64,000 bases of DNA from Pseudomonas sp. ADAK13 (GTDB taxonomy: Bacteria; Pseudomonadota; Gammaproteobacteria; Pseudomonadales; Pseudomonadaceae). This document shows, piece after piece, positions 1-7,931 of this stretch. The notes under the pieces are model-generated. The model made no database searches, was not told the DNA's origin, and was given only the letters and a program-made list of their open reading frames with translations. The stretch's first letter is position 1; each line of letters starts with the position of its first letter. A program made the translations under genes and the position numbers. The stretch lies in contig NZ_CP052860.1 in assembly GCF_012935715.1 (NCBI RefSeq), forward strand, positions 4,278,001 to 4,342,000, written 5' to 3'.

Positions 1-416
1 GTGGTGCTGACGCTGGAATGGCTCATGAAGCCGCAGACAATCAGGTCCAGGGAGCCGAGGTCCTGCAGGTGCTTCTCAAGGCCGGTGCCGTGAAAGGCAC
101 TGGGCAGCAGCTTGCCGATGATGGTTTCGTCGGCCTGGGGTTCGAGGCCGGGAATGAATTCACCGCGCTCGCCCTGGGGATCAAACAGCCCGCCGACCGT
201 GCCCAGGTGGCGCACATGCACGATCGGGCGCCCGGCGTTGCGCGCGGCAGCGGCCAGTTGCTTGATGTTATCGACAGCAGAATCCATGCCCGAAAGGGCG
301 AGGGGGCCACTGAGGTATTCCTTCTGGGCGTCGATGATCACGAGGGTCGCATGGTTCAGGTTCGCCGCTGCGTAACCACGACCGCTGAGTTGAAACATCG
401 TCTTTGGAACGGACAT
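1..416 (-). CDS. Isochorismatase-family cysteine hydrolase (3' end missing)
   Basis: The first 138 residues of an isochorismatase-like hydrolase; the gene runs off the left edge of the window. The family hydrolyses amides or vinyl ethers with an Asp-Lys-Cys triad. All three elements are visible: the Asp in LVIIDAQKEY near residue 30, a Lys in GKLLPSAFHGT near residue 107, and the Cys in LIVCGFMSHSSVSTT near residue 130. The ATG is preceded by CAGGAG about 8 nt upstream, which supports this start. It is transcribed away from prmB. The substrate cannot be told; family members act on nicotinamide, N-carbamoylsarcosine or isochorismate. The missing part should be roughly the last quarter of the protein. 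Confidence 0.85.
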   Translation of the reverse strand, partial: MSVPKTMFQLSGRGYAAANLNHATLVIIDAQKEYLSGPLALSGMDSAVDNIKQLAAAARNAGRPIVHVRHLGTVGGLFDPQGERGEFIPGLEPQADETIIGKLLPSAFHGTGLEKHLQDLGSLDLIVCGFMSHSSVST

Positions 417-655
417 TCTGGGGCTCCTGTGAGTGGGGCTTTTGTGACATTGTCCTCTGGCTGAGCGCTTCTGTGAATCGCTACCATCGTAAGGTACGCC
501 GTTGTTGGCGTGTAGCGATGTCAATAGGGCACTACGTTTAAGCAAAAAGCACGATTAAGATGAAATCCGACGTGCGGCAAAGGGTTTTTCGTACATCGTC
601 GGTACAGCTTAAGACTGTTAGAATCGCCGGTCGTTTTTTCCAGGAGCTTGCCCCC

Positions 656-1564
656 GTGATCACTTCCCGCCTGCGCACCTTGCGCGACCACATCCGATGG
701 GCCGTCAGCCGTTTCCATGGGGAAGACCTGTTTTTCGGCCATGGCACCGACAACGCCTGGGATGAAGCCCGGCAACTGGTGCTCGGCGCCTTGCACCTGC
801 CGTGGGAAATTGCCGACAGCTACCTGGATTGCAACCTGGAAGAAGAGGAAATCTCCCACGTGCAGCGGTTGCTGCACCGCCGTATCCATGAGCGTGTCCC
901 TACCGCCTACCTGTTGAAGGAAGCCTGGTTCTGCGGCATGTCGTTTATCGTCGATGAGCGCGTATTGATTCCACGTTCACCCATTGGCGAGCTGATCGAA
1001 AACCGCTTCGAACCGTGGCTGGGCACGCCGCCGGCACGCATTCTGGACCTGTGCACCGGGTCCGGCTGCATTGGTATTGCGTGCGCCTACGAATTCCAGG
1101 ACGCCGAAGTGGTATTGGGCGACCTGTCCTTTGAAGCGCTGGAAGTGGCCAACCAGAACATCGAGCGCCACGGGGTCGATGAGCGTGTGTATACCGTTCA
1201 GGGCGATGGCTTTGACGGTTTGCCGGGGCAGCGGTTTGACCTGATCGTGTCCAACCCGCCGTATGTCGACGCCGAAGACTTTGCTGACATGCCGGATGAA
1301 TACCAGCACGAGCCGGAACTGGGCCTGGCGTGCGGCGATGATGGTTTGAACCTGGTTCGGCGGATGCTGGCCGAGGCGGCGGATCACTTGACCGAGAAGG
1401 GCTTGTTGATTGTCGAGGTGGGCAACAGCCAGGTTCACGTCGAGGCGCTGTACCCGGAAGTGGACTTTGCCTGGCTGGAGTTCCAGCGCGGTGGGCATGG
1501 CGTGTTCATGTTGACGGCTGAGCAGTGCCGGGCGCATCAGGCGGTGTTTGCCGCCAGGGTCTGA
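656..1564 (+). CDS. prmB: Ribosomal protein L3 glutamine N5-methyltransferase PrmB
   Basis: SAM-dependent enzyme that methylates a glutamine side chain of ribosomal protein uL3. It has the HemK/PrmC-family layout: a helical N-terminal domain, then a Rossmann methyltransferase with the glycine-rich SAM loop [13 protein letters not shown] and the substrate-glutamine motif SNPPY. I chose the GTG at 656 because CAGGAG lies 9 nt before it and the resulting N-terminus ([14 protein letters not shown]) is what I recall for Pseudomonas PrmB; the frame stays open further upstream to an ATG at 560 without a good ribosome site. The product is 302 aa, usual for PrmB. It is followed by a REPIN. The position ahead of aroC matches the order I recall from P. 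aeruginosa. Confidence 0.93.
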   Translation: MITSRLRTLRDHIRWAVSRFHGEDLFFGHGTDNAWDEARQLVLGALHLPWEIADSYLDCNLEEEEISHVQRLLHRRIHERVPTAYLLKEAWFCGMSFIVDERVLIPRSPIGELIENRFEPWLGTPPARILDLCTGSGCIGIACAYEFQDAEVVLGDLSFEALEVANQNIERHGVDERVYTVQGDGFDGLPGQRFDLIVSNPPYVDAEDFADMPDEYQHEPELGLACGDDGLNLVRRMLAEAADHLTEKGLLIVEVGNSQVHVEALYPEVDFAWLEFQRGGHGVFMLTAEQCRAHQAVFAARV

Positions 1565-1587
1565 TCTAACGGCAGGAATACGGTCAG

Positions 1588-1676
1588 TGTGGGAGCTGGC
1601 TTGCCTGCGATAGCGGAGTGTCATTGCCGGGGATGCTGGCTGATACACCGCTATCGCAGGCAAGCCAGCTCCCACA
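1588..1676. repeat. REPIN (inverted REP pair, family A)
   Basis: Two near-perfect inverted copies of a REP unit beginning TGTGGGAGCTGGCTTGCCTG, separated by a short loop, fill the gap between the convergent prmB and the unknown membrane protein. This paired arrangement is the REPIN form known from P. fluorescens. The same unit recurs at 17464-17527 and 31402-31488. Transcribed, it would form a long hairpin and could limit read-through or protect 3' ends. Confidence 0.9.
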
Positions 1677-1701
1677 TTTGTATCCGGTTTCTGCAGAAGG
1701 A

Positions 1702-2505
1702 TTACCGATGCGTTGCAATCCAGATCAACAACCCCGCCTGAAACACGGTAAACGCCACCAGGCAGGTAATCGTGAAGCGCAGCCCGCTGTCTTCGCGCTT
1801 GAACTTGGTGACCTTTTCCTCTTCCTTGCGCAGCTTCACTTCCTGCTCGGCCAGGTTCTGCTCGGCCTGTTGCAGCATCTGCGCCGCTTCCAGAATTTCC
1901 ACGAACTGCAGCTTTTCAGTGTTCCAGCTGTCCAGCACATCGCTGACCTTGCCCGGCTGCACGTTGCCCTTCAAATGCTGGACATCGGCATAGGCCACAT
2001 CAAAACCCTGGATGCGCAGGAAGTGATCACGCCGCAGGCGTGTCGCTTCGTTGAGCGCATCCTTGTTGGCCAGGTCAACGCCGTCGACGCGATAGTGCGA
2101 CCACTTCTTTTTCGCCCAGGCAGCGCCCTGGGCCACCAGGAAACGGCCGATGCCGCGGTTCGCCGGTTCGATCTCCAGGCTGTTGCCCGGACCAAAATGC
2201 ACCCGGTGGGTGGCGTGATCGACCCAGATATCCAGGTGATTCTGTTCCCGGCGTACCCGCTGGCCAGGCAACTGAATGACCATGCGCAGCAGGCTGCGGT
2301 CCTTGTTATTGCGTTCGGCCCAGCCAAATTGCACGAAGCGCAGGGGCCGTACGCCGGTGGCGCGGTCGGTGGCCAAAGGGGCCAGGCGCAGCATCTTGAA
2401 ATGTTCGGCCTGTACCTCCGCCCACGGTAACGCGGCCGATGCGGCGGCCTCGGTTTCAGCCGTGTTCTCGGCGGTAGATTCGGGTGTTGCTTCGGTGTTC
2501 GTCAT
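1702..2505 (-). CDS. Conserved Pseudomonas protein with C-terminal membrane anchor
   Basis: I do not recognise a named family with certainty. The 267-residue protein starts with a low-complexity Glu/Ala/Thr-rich stretch (residues 1-30). A soluble region rich in Arg, Trp and His follows. Residues about 190-235 are Gln/Glu/Lys-rich and likely form a coiled coil. The end is one hydrophobic helix (TCLVAFTVFQAGLLIWIA) closing with a His-Arg tail. This suggests a tail-anchored inner-membrane protein with a cytoplasmic head. It lies between prmB and the alpha/beta hydrolase, where P. aeruginosa has an uncharacterised gene. AGGA about 9 nt before the ATG supports the start. Confidence 0.75.
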   Translation of the reverse strand: MTNTEATPESTAENTAETEAAASAALPWAEVQAEHFKMLRLAPLATDRATGVRPLRFVQFGWAERNNKDRSLLRMVIQLPGQRVRREQNHLDIWVDHATHRVHFGPGNSLEIEPANRGIGRFLVAQGAAWAKKKWSHYRVDGVDLANKDALNEATRLRRDHFLRIQGFDVAYADVQHLKGNVQPGKVSDVLDSWNTEKLQFVEILEAAQMLQQAEQNLAEQEVKLRKEEEKVTKFKREDSGLRFTITCLVAFTVFQAGLLIWIATHR

Positions 2506-2605
2506 TCGGCGCGATCCTGTCCAAGCTCTGCGGGCCGACAGGCTTTTTGCTGTCGACCCATGGCTTATCGGCCGTTTTACTCAGGACTGGAGGGGGAATA
2601 CTCGC

Positions 2606-3568
2606 TTAACTGGCGCGAAGTCCGTCGATAAAGCGAACCAGGCGGGTGCCCAGTTCGGCAGCCAGCGGCAACTGTGGGTCGTTATAGGATTCCAATTGCT
2701 GCTTCACGTCATTGGGCACGATCCGCATCACGTGGTTCATGCCCTCGATCACCGTCAACTCGGCGTCCGGCTTGGCCTTCTGCAGTTGTTGCGCATCGGC
2801 CACGCCGACCTGCAGGTCATTGGTGCCCTGGATGATCAGGGCCGGCATCTTCAGTTTGGCAAAGGCCGCCGCCGGATCGGCGCGGAACAGGCTGATCAGG
2901 TAAGGCTGCACGCTGGGTCGGAAAATGCCCTCAAGCGGCGTGGGCACATCGGCATCCACCTGGCCGGCCTTGAGGTGGTCGAGAATCTGGTTGCTGCGCA
3001 GCAACAGCGCAGGCGGCATGTGATCGGCCAGTTGCTGGCGGATCACCTGGTCCACCGGGCGGGCGCTGCCGGACAGGGAAATCACCCCGGCCGGGTTGAG
3101 CTGTGGGGCGGCGAGGGCAGCCACCAGCGCACCTTCACTGTGGCCCAGCACAATCAACGGCCCCATGCGCGGGTCGGCCTTGAGCAGCTTGCCCCAGGCC
3201 ACGGCGTCGGACACGTAGGCGTCCAGGGTCAGGTTGCGTTCATCGGGGGTGGCAGCAAGGCTGGCGGCCACGCCGCGTTTGTCGTAGCGCACACTGGCGA
3301 TGTTGTGCCGGGCCAGCACCCAGGCCAGGCGCTTGAGGCTGTCATTGCGCGCGCCATCGGCGCTGTTGCCGTTGCGGTCGGTGGGGCCGGAGCCGGGAAT
3401 GATCAGCACCACTGGCACTGGCTTGTCGGATTTGGGCAACAACAGCGAGCCAAACAGCTCGCCGCTGCCGGTGTCCAGGCTGATGGGCCGTTGCAGCACG
3501 ACAGGGGAGGCGGCGAAGCCAAGGCTGGAAAACAGGGTAAGGGTCAAAAGCAGAACTCGCAGCATCAT
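2606..3568 (-). CDS. Exported alpha/beta hydrolase
   Basis: A 320-residue serine hydrolase with an N-terminal signal peptide (hydrophobic LLLTLTLFSSLGFAA, probable cleavage near residue 20), so probably periplasmic. The alpha/beta-hydrolase fold is shown by the oxyanion strand VVLIIPGSGPTDRNG, the nucleophile elbow GHSEGA, the acid in IQGTNDLQV and the histidine in EGMNHVMR. GSGPTDRNGN is typical of the YqhA/EstD-like esterase group, but the substrate is unknown. Two adjacent ATG codons could start it (3568 or 3565), and no strong ribosome site distinguishes them. The product has the expected length. It is divergent from aroC. Confidence 0.88.
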   Translation of the reverse strand: MMLRVLLLTLTLFSSLGFAASPVVLQRPISLDTGSGELFGSLLLPKSDKPVPVVLIIPGSGPTDRNGNSADGARNDSLKRLAWVLARHNIASVRYDKRGVAASLAATPDERNLTLDAYVSDAVAWGKLLKADPRMGPLIVLGHSEGALVAALAAPQLNPAGVISLSGSARPVDQVIRQQLADHMPPALLLRSNQILDHLKAGQVDADVPTPLEGIFRPSVQPYLISLFRADPAAAFAKLKMPALIIQGTNDLQVGVADAQQLQKAKPDAELTVIEGMNHVMRIVPNDVKQQLESYNDPQLPLAAELGTRLVRFIDGLRAS

Positions 3569-3711
3569 CGCGCCATCATGAGGAAGGTGCCGGTTGGACC
3601 AATGTCTACCGGTAAGGTTTCGATGATGATCTAGTCGGTTAGCCTGCGTATACTGGCCGCCTTAAGTTATTACGGTTGACTTGATTCAACTGATTTCACG
3701 GAGCGCCCTGC

Positions 3712-4803
3712 ATGTCCGGCAATACCTACGGCAAGCTGTTCACTGTTACCACCGCGGGCGAAAGCCATGGCCCGGCGTTGGTCGCCATTGTCGACGGCTG
3801 CCCTCCGGGCCTTGAGTTGTCCCTGGAAGACCTGCAGCGTGACCTCGACCGCCGCAAGCCCGGCACCAGCCGCCACACCACCCAGCGCCAGGAAGCCGAC
3901 GAAGTCGAAATCCTCTCCGGCGTGTTCGAAGGCCGCACCACCGGGTGCGCCATTGGCCTGCTGATTCGCAACACCGACCAGAAGTCCAAGGACTACTCGG
4001 CGATCAAGGACCTGTTCCGCCCGGCCCACGCCGACTACACCTACCACCACAAGTACGGCGAACGTGACTACCGTGGCGGTGGCCGCAGTTCGGCGCGGGA
4101 AACCGCGATGCGCGTGGCGGCCGGTGCGATTGCCAAGAAATACCTGGCGGCCCAGGGCATCGTGATTCGCGGCTACATGAGCCAGCTTGGCCCGATCGAA
4201 ATCCCGTTCAAGACCTGGGACAGCGTCGAAGACAACGCCTTCTTCTGCCCCGACCCGGACAAGGTGCCGGAACTGGAAGCCTATATGGACCAGTTGCGCC
4301 GCGACCAGGATTCCGTCGGCGCCAAGATCACCGTGGTTGCCGAAGGCGTGATGCCGGGCCTGGGCGAGCCGATCTTCGACCGCCTGGACGCCGAACTGGC
4401 CCACGCGCTGATGAGCATCAACGCGGTCAAGGGTGTGGAAATCGGCGCCGGTTTCGCCTGTGTGGCCCAGCGTGGCACCGAGCACCGTGACGAGCTGACC
4501 CCGGAAGGCTTCCTCAGCAACAACGCCGGCGGCATTCTGGGCGGCATCTCTTCGGGCCAGCCGATTGTTGCGCACCTGGCGCTCAAGCCGACCTCCAGCA
4601 TCACCACCCCGGGCCGTTCGATTGATGTGCACGGCAACCCGGTGGACGTGATCACCAAGGGCCGTCACGACCCATGTGTCGGCATCCGGGCCACGCCGAT
4701 TGCCGAGGCAATGATGGCCATCGTGCTGATGGACCACCTGCTGCGCCATCGCGGGCAGAACGCCGAGGTAAAGGTCAGTACGCCGGTATTGGGCCAGCTG
4801 TGA
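3712..4803 (+). CDS. aroC: Chorismate synthase
   Basis: The last step of the shikimate pathway: converts 5-enolpyruvylshikimate-3-phosphate to chorismate with reduced FMN as cofactor. The family hallmarks are all visible: GESHGPAL near the N-terminus, [15 protein letters not shown] phosphate-binding text, [11 protein letters not shown] in the FMN/substrate region, and [13 protein letters not shown] in the second half. At 363 aa it has the bacterial length. A TATACT hexamer at 3649-3654 could be its -10 element. The next gene, the MFS carrier, is on the same strand but separated by a REPIN. Confidence 0.98.
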   Translation: MSGNTYGKLFTVTTAGESHGPALVAIVDGCPPGLELSLEDLQRDLDRRKPGTSRHTTQRQEADEVEILSGVFEGRTTGCAIGLLIRNTDQKSKDYSAIKDLFRPAHADYTYHHKYGERDYRGGGRSSARETAMRVAAGAIAKKYLAAQGIVIRGYMSQLGPIEIPFKTWDSVEDNAFFCPDPDKVPELEAYMDQLRRDQDSVGAKITVVAEGVMPGLGEPIFDRLDAELAHALMSINAVKGVEIGAGFACVAQRGTEHRDELTPEGFLSNNAGGILGGISSGQPIVAHLALKPTSSITTPGRSIDVHGNPVDVITKGRHDPCVGIRATPIAEAMMAIVLMDHLLRHRGQNAEVKVSTPVLGQL

Positions 4804-4809
4804 CAGTGT

Positions 4810-4939
4810 GTGGCGAGCGAGCGTGCTCGCGCTGGGCTGCGAAGCGGCCCCGAAGCCTGCAACCCGGCATTACCTGGAGAAATGCGGCGCTACTAGTGGG
4901 GCCGCTTCGCGACCCAGCGCGAGCACGCTCGCTCGCCAC
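4810..4939. repeat. REPIN (inverted REP pair, family B)
   Basis: Inverted copies of a unit beginning GTGGCGAGCGAGCGTGCTCG, each about 40 nt, flank a loop of about 45 nt. The unit differs from family A (GTGGGAG...). It fills almost the whole gap between aroC and the MFS gene and ends 9 nt before the carrier's ATG, so the mRNA hairpin would sit directly against that start codon. A related copy is at 35291-35420. Confidence 0.88.
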
Positions 4940-4948
4940 CCGCCACTT

Positions 4949-6103
4949 ATGCTGACGGAAGCACTCCCGTACTGGCGACTCTCCAGCTTCTACCTGTTCT
5001 ATTTCGCCCTGCTGGGGGCGACAGCGCCGTTCCTGGCGCTGTACTTCGATCACCTGAGGTTCTCCAGCGCGCGTATTGGCGAGCTGGTGGCCATCCCCAT
5101 GCTGATGCGCTGCGTGGCCCCCAACCTCTGGGGCTGGCTGGGGGACTACACCGGCCGGCGCCTGGCCATCGTGCGGTTTGGCGCGGTGTGTACCCTGGTG
5201 AGCTTCTCACTGATCTTTGTCAGCAAGACCTACGCGTGGCTGGCGCTGGTGATGGCGTTGCACGCGTTTTTCTGGCATGCGGTGCTGCCGCAGTTTGAAG
5301 TCATCACCCTCGCGCATTTGCAGGGCCAGACCTCACGCTACAGCCAGGTGCGGCTGTGGGGCTCCATCGGTTTTATCCTCACCGTGGTGATCATGGGCCG
5401 CCTGTTCGACTGGCTGAGCCTTGACATCTACCCGGTGGTGGTCGTGGTGATCATGGCGGGCATCATCGGCGCCAGTCTCTGGGTGCCGAATGCGCAGCCG
5501 TTGACCCAGGGCAACCGTCTGGCCGGCGACGGCTTTTTGCGGCAATTGCGCAGCCCCGGCGTGCTGGCGTTTTATGCCTGCGTGGCGCTGATGCAAATGA
5601 GTCACGGCCCTTACTACACCTTTCTCACCTTACACCTCGAACACCTTGGTTACAGCCGTGGCGTGATCGGCATGCTGTGGGCGTTGGGCGTGGTGGCGGA
5701 GGTGTTGATGTTCCTGGCCATGAGCCGGATCCTCACGCGCTTTTCGGTACGCCGGGTGCTGATGGCGAGCTTCCTGCTGGCGGCGCTGCGCTGGTTGCTG
5801 CTGGGCTCGTTCGCCGAATTCTTCTGGGTACTGCTGCTGGCGCAAGTGATGCACGCGGCGACCTTCGGCAGTTTTCACGCGGCGGCCATCCAGTTCGTGC
5901 AGCGCAGCTTTGGTGCTCGCCAGCAGGGCCAGGGCCAGGCACTGTATGCCGCACTGGCCGGTACCGGCGGCGCACTGGGCGCACTCTATTCAGGTTACAG
6001 CTGGAACCTGCTGGGGCCGACCCTGACCTTCAGCATTGCCAGCCTCGCGGCCCTGGCCGCCGCCATAATCATTGGCATTCGATTGCAAGAGGAGAGGCCA
6101 TGA
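4949..6103 (+). CDS. MFS transporter (HcaT/MFS_1-like)
   Basis: Major facilitator with about 12 membrane helices in 384 aa. It begins with the YWRLSSFYLFYFALLGA helix typical of the 3-phenylpropionate/LacY-related MFS_1-like group. The loop motif GWLGDYTGRR between helices 2 and 3 matches the MFS GxLaDrxGrr signature. The substrate is unknown. I start it at ATG 4949 because the N-terminal text begins there; there is no Shine-Dalgarno sequence in front, only the end of a REPIN, and the frame is open further upstream. Its TGA overlaps an ATG (ATGA) that begins what looks like a remnant of mtnB. In P. aeruginosa, as I recall, this carrier precedes the mtn genes. Confidence 0.85.
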   Translation: MLTEALPYWRLSSFYLFYFALLGATAPFLALYFDHLRFSSARIGELVAIPMLMRCVAPNLWGWLGDYTGRRLAIVRFGAVCTLVSFSLIFVSKTYAWLALVMALHAFFWHAVLPQFEVITLAHLQGQTSRYSQVRLWGSIGFILTVVIMGRLFDWLSLDIYPVVVVVIMAGIIGASLWVPNAQPLTQGNRLAGDGFLRQLRSPGVLAFYACVALMQMSHGPYYTFLTLHLEHLGYSRGVIGMLWALGVVAEVLMFLAMSRILTRFSVRRVLMASFLLAALRWLLLGSFAEFFWVLLLAQVMHAATFGSFHAAAIQFVQRSFGARQQGQGQALYAALAGTGGALGALYSGYSWNLLGPTLTFSIASLAALAAAIIIGIRLQEERP

Positions 6104-6131
6104 GCCTGTCCCGTGACAGAGGAAGAGTTTG
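6101..6131 (+). pseudogene. Probable deletion scar of mtnB (start codon plus a few codons)
   Basis: The MFS stop overlaps an ATG that opens an 11-codon frame reading MSLSRDRGRV before TGA. Methylthioribulose-1-phosphate dehydratase (mtnB) in pseudomonads usually begins MSL-R-Q and normally sits exactly here, ahead of mtnD, as I recall. The simplest reading is an internal deletion that removed almost all of mtnB and kept its first codons and the mtnD ribosome site (AGAGGAAGAG). This is inference from a very short match; a chance similarity cannot be excluded. Confidence 0.45.
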
Positions 6132-6677
6132 ATGAGCTATCTCGCGGTTTACCACGTCTCCACCCCCGATACCCCGAACAAGGTCCTGACTCACCAGGAC
6201 GATATCGCCTCGACCCTGGCCGAGCTGGGCGTGGGGTTCGACCGCTGGCAGGCCGCCACCCGGCTTGAGGCGGGCGCCAGCGAGGTTGAGATCGTCGCGG
6301 CCTACCAGGCGCCCATCGACAAGCTGATGACCGAGCGCGGTTACACCCATGTCGATGTCGTCAGCGTCAGCAACGACCACCCGCAGAAAGCCGAGCTGCG
6401 CGCCGAGCGCCTCGATGAACACCGTTTGGCGCATGATCATGTGCGCTTCTTCGTCGCGGGCCGTGGCCTGTTTACCTTGCACATCGACGACTATGTGTAC
6501 GCGGTGTTCTGCGAGAAAAATGACCTGATCTCGGTGCCGGCCGGCATTGCACACTGGTTTGATATGGGTGAGAACCCGCACTTCGTAACGATTCGCCTGT
6601 TCAATAGCCTGGAAGGGTTGGCGGTCAATCTGACCGGTGATGGGATCGCCCAGGGTTTTCCTCGGCTCGAGGACTAA
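6132..6677 (+). CDS. mtnD: Acireductone dioxygenase homologue with altered metal-binding motif
   Basis: Cupin enzyme of methionine salvage that normally cleaves the acireductone 1,2-dihydroxy-3-keto-5-methylthiopentene with Fe or Ni. Cupin text is well kept (VRFFVAGRGLFTLHIDD, VYAVFCEKNDLISVPAGIAHWFDMG). The first cupin motif is unusual. Family members read H-x-H-x-x-x-E before VRFFV, but here it is DEHRLAHDH, so only the first His and the late His (IAHWFDMG) of the four expected ligands remain in place. The C-terminal region (SLEGLAVNLTGDG) also departs from the usual PEGW-NFTGD. Length (181 aa) is normal. mtnB and mtnC are missing beside it. It may be inactive, repurposed or decaying. An ATG 3 nt upstream is an alternative start. 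Confidence 0.82.
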   Translation: MSYLAVYHVSTPDTPNKVLTHQDDIASTLAELGVGFDRWQAATRLEAGASEVEIVAAYQAPIDKLMTERGYTHVDVVSVSNDHPQKAELRAERLDEHRLAHDHVRFFVAGRGLFTLHIDDYVYAVFCEKNDLISVPAGIAHWFDMGENPHFVTIRLFNSLEGLAVNLTGDGIAQGFPRLED

Positions 6678-6910
6678 CCTCGCCAACAGCAGCTTCCCGG
6701 ATAGGAGGCTGCTCTAAAGTTCAACCCATACAAGTTGGAAATTGTTGTGGGAAGAAGCTTATAGGTTTGTGAGCAACAGCTGTTTCTCGCCGGCCTTACT
6801 TAATACTTCCACTCTTTGTGTAACTCTCTCTTTTCTCGATAGTTAATGGCCTGTCAATAGGAGCAATCCGAATACGGGCGTTATAAGACCTGAAGAAGAG
6901 AGAGGCCTGC

Positions 6911-7201
6911 ATGAACGGTCCAGAACCACTGGAACAGCCGTCCACCGAAAGCGACAACCGACCTGCTGACAGCAGCAACACGCGTGCGAAGAAGTTGTTG
7001 TCCGGTAAACCCCTGACCCCAAAGGAACGGGAGGTTCTGCGCTGGGCCACTGAAGGCAAGACGGTCTGGGAAATCAGCAGGATTCGTTCAATCTCCCAGG
7101 CCACGGTGAAGTTTCACCTGCGTAACATCTATGGAAAGTTGCAGGTGACGAACCGGGTTCAGGCGGTGAACGAGGCGGTCAAGCAGGGTTTGTGCGAATA
7201 A
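6911..7201 (+). CDS. LuxR-type HTH-only transcriptional regulator
   Basis: A 96-residue protein consisting of a polar, disordered N-terminus (residues 1-30) and a GerE/LuxR helix-turn-helix: LTPKEREVLRWATEGKTVWEIS followed by the recognition part ATVKFHLRNIYGKL and NRVQAV. No receiver, autoinducer-binding or PAS domain is present, so it belongs with small orphan regulators that use only the DNA-binding part. A purine-rich AGAGAGG precedes the ATG. The target is unknown. The terminator of the convergent DUF3509 gene begins right at its stop codon. Confidence 0.85.
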   Translation: MNGPEPLEQPSTESDNRPADSSNTRAKKLLSGKPLTPKEREVLRWATEGKTVWEISRIRSISQATVKFHLRNIYGKLQVTNRVQAVNEAVKQGLCE

Positions 7202-7234
7202 AAAAAGGCCGTGATGCGCAACGGCACCACGACC
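7200..7234 (-). terminator. Rho-independent terminator of the DUF3509 gene
   Basis: Read on the minus strand, an 11-bp stem (GGTCGTGGTGC paired with GCATCACGGCC, two wobble pairs) with a 6-nt loop is followed by seven T residues. It lies 22 nt past the DUF3509 stop and abuts the luxR-type stop codon on the other strand. Confidence 0.8.
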
Positions 7235-7255
7235 TGTTCGGGTCCTGCATTACAG

Positions 7256-7534
7256 TCAAGCCGAATGGTAGGTCGGCAGGGCAAAGCGGTTCTGGCTTTG
7301 CAGCATCGAAATCTGCGGCAGGTCGCTGGCTTGTTCAGCCAGGTCACGGCGAATGGCGCTGATGACCCAAGTCAATTGGTCGGCCGTGTGCAGCTGCTGA
7401 TAAGAGATCGAACGTTTGATCTGCTTGCCTTCGCTGTTGCGCAAGGTCAGCAGGATGCCGCCATCAGGACGTGCCTGGGTGGTGACGTCGAAATTGGAGA
7501 ACACAGAAGAAAATTTATCTTGGATCAGGCTCAT
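7256..7534 (-). CDS. DUF3509 family protein
   Basis: A 92-residue protein of the pseudomonad-specific DUF3509 family, whose function is unknown. The typical text is RPDGGILLTLRNSEG followed by the amphipathic region QLHTADQLTWVISAIRRDLAEQ. There is no signal peptide or membrane segment, so it should be cytoplasmic. It has its own terminator and a gap of about 400 bp upstream, so it is probably monocistronic. Confidence 0.85.
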   Translation of the reverse strand: MSLIQDKFSSVFSNFDVTTQARPDGGILLTLRNSEGKQIKRSISYQQLHTADQLTWVISAIRRDLAEQASDLPQISMLQSQNRFALPTYHSA

Positions 7535-7931
7535 GTCTATCAGCTCCGTTAGCTCATGTTTTGCAGCGTGGAGTGATAGGTGCAGTGATTGTGCCAGTAC
7601 TGGGTATCGCTAAAAAACGTTATAAATCAATAAGTTAAAAATTTATAAGATTTTCAGTTTCGTGCAAATTGCATGAATGGCCATCGTGCATCCTGCATTT
7701 TGCGTGGTTCTGCGTGGGATTTATCCGCAGGCGCGCAACGCAGGTCTTCCATAGTGACCGCGAGACGGGTCGCGAAATTCCTTTTCCTTTCGGGATACAA
7801 AACTTTTCAAATCCTGAATGTACAGCCGAAGAATGGCTGGCGTATTTTCCTGCAAGGTATCCGGCGCCGGTCTTACGGTGCGAAGGGTGCTTGAGGGTCA
7901 TACGAACAATAAGAAAAAGGACGTTCCCGCC
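7535..7931. other. Intergenic region with AT-rich patch and imperfect inverted repeat
   Basis: About 400 bp between the divergent DUF3509 and acyl-CoA synthetase genes. Positions 7619-7652 are unusually AT-rich for this genome, as expected for a promoter. An imperfect inverted repeat, GCAAATTGCA at 7664-7673 and TGCATTTTGC at 7694-7703 (9 of 10 matches), could bind a regulator. I see no gene in it. Confidence 0.5.

Noticed and set aside
6690..6714. Hairpin AGCAGCTTCC/GGAGGCTGCT after mtnD considered as a terminator
   Set aside because: One mismatch and no T-run; too weak to list as a terminator, though it may contribute to mRNA stability.
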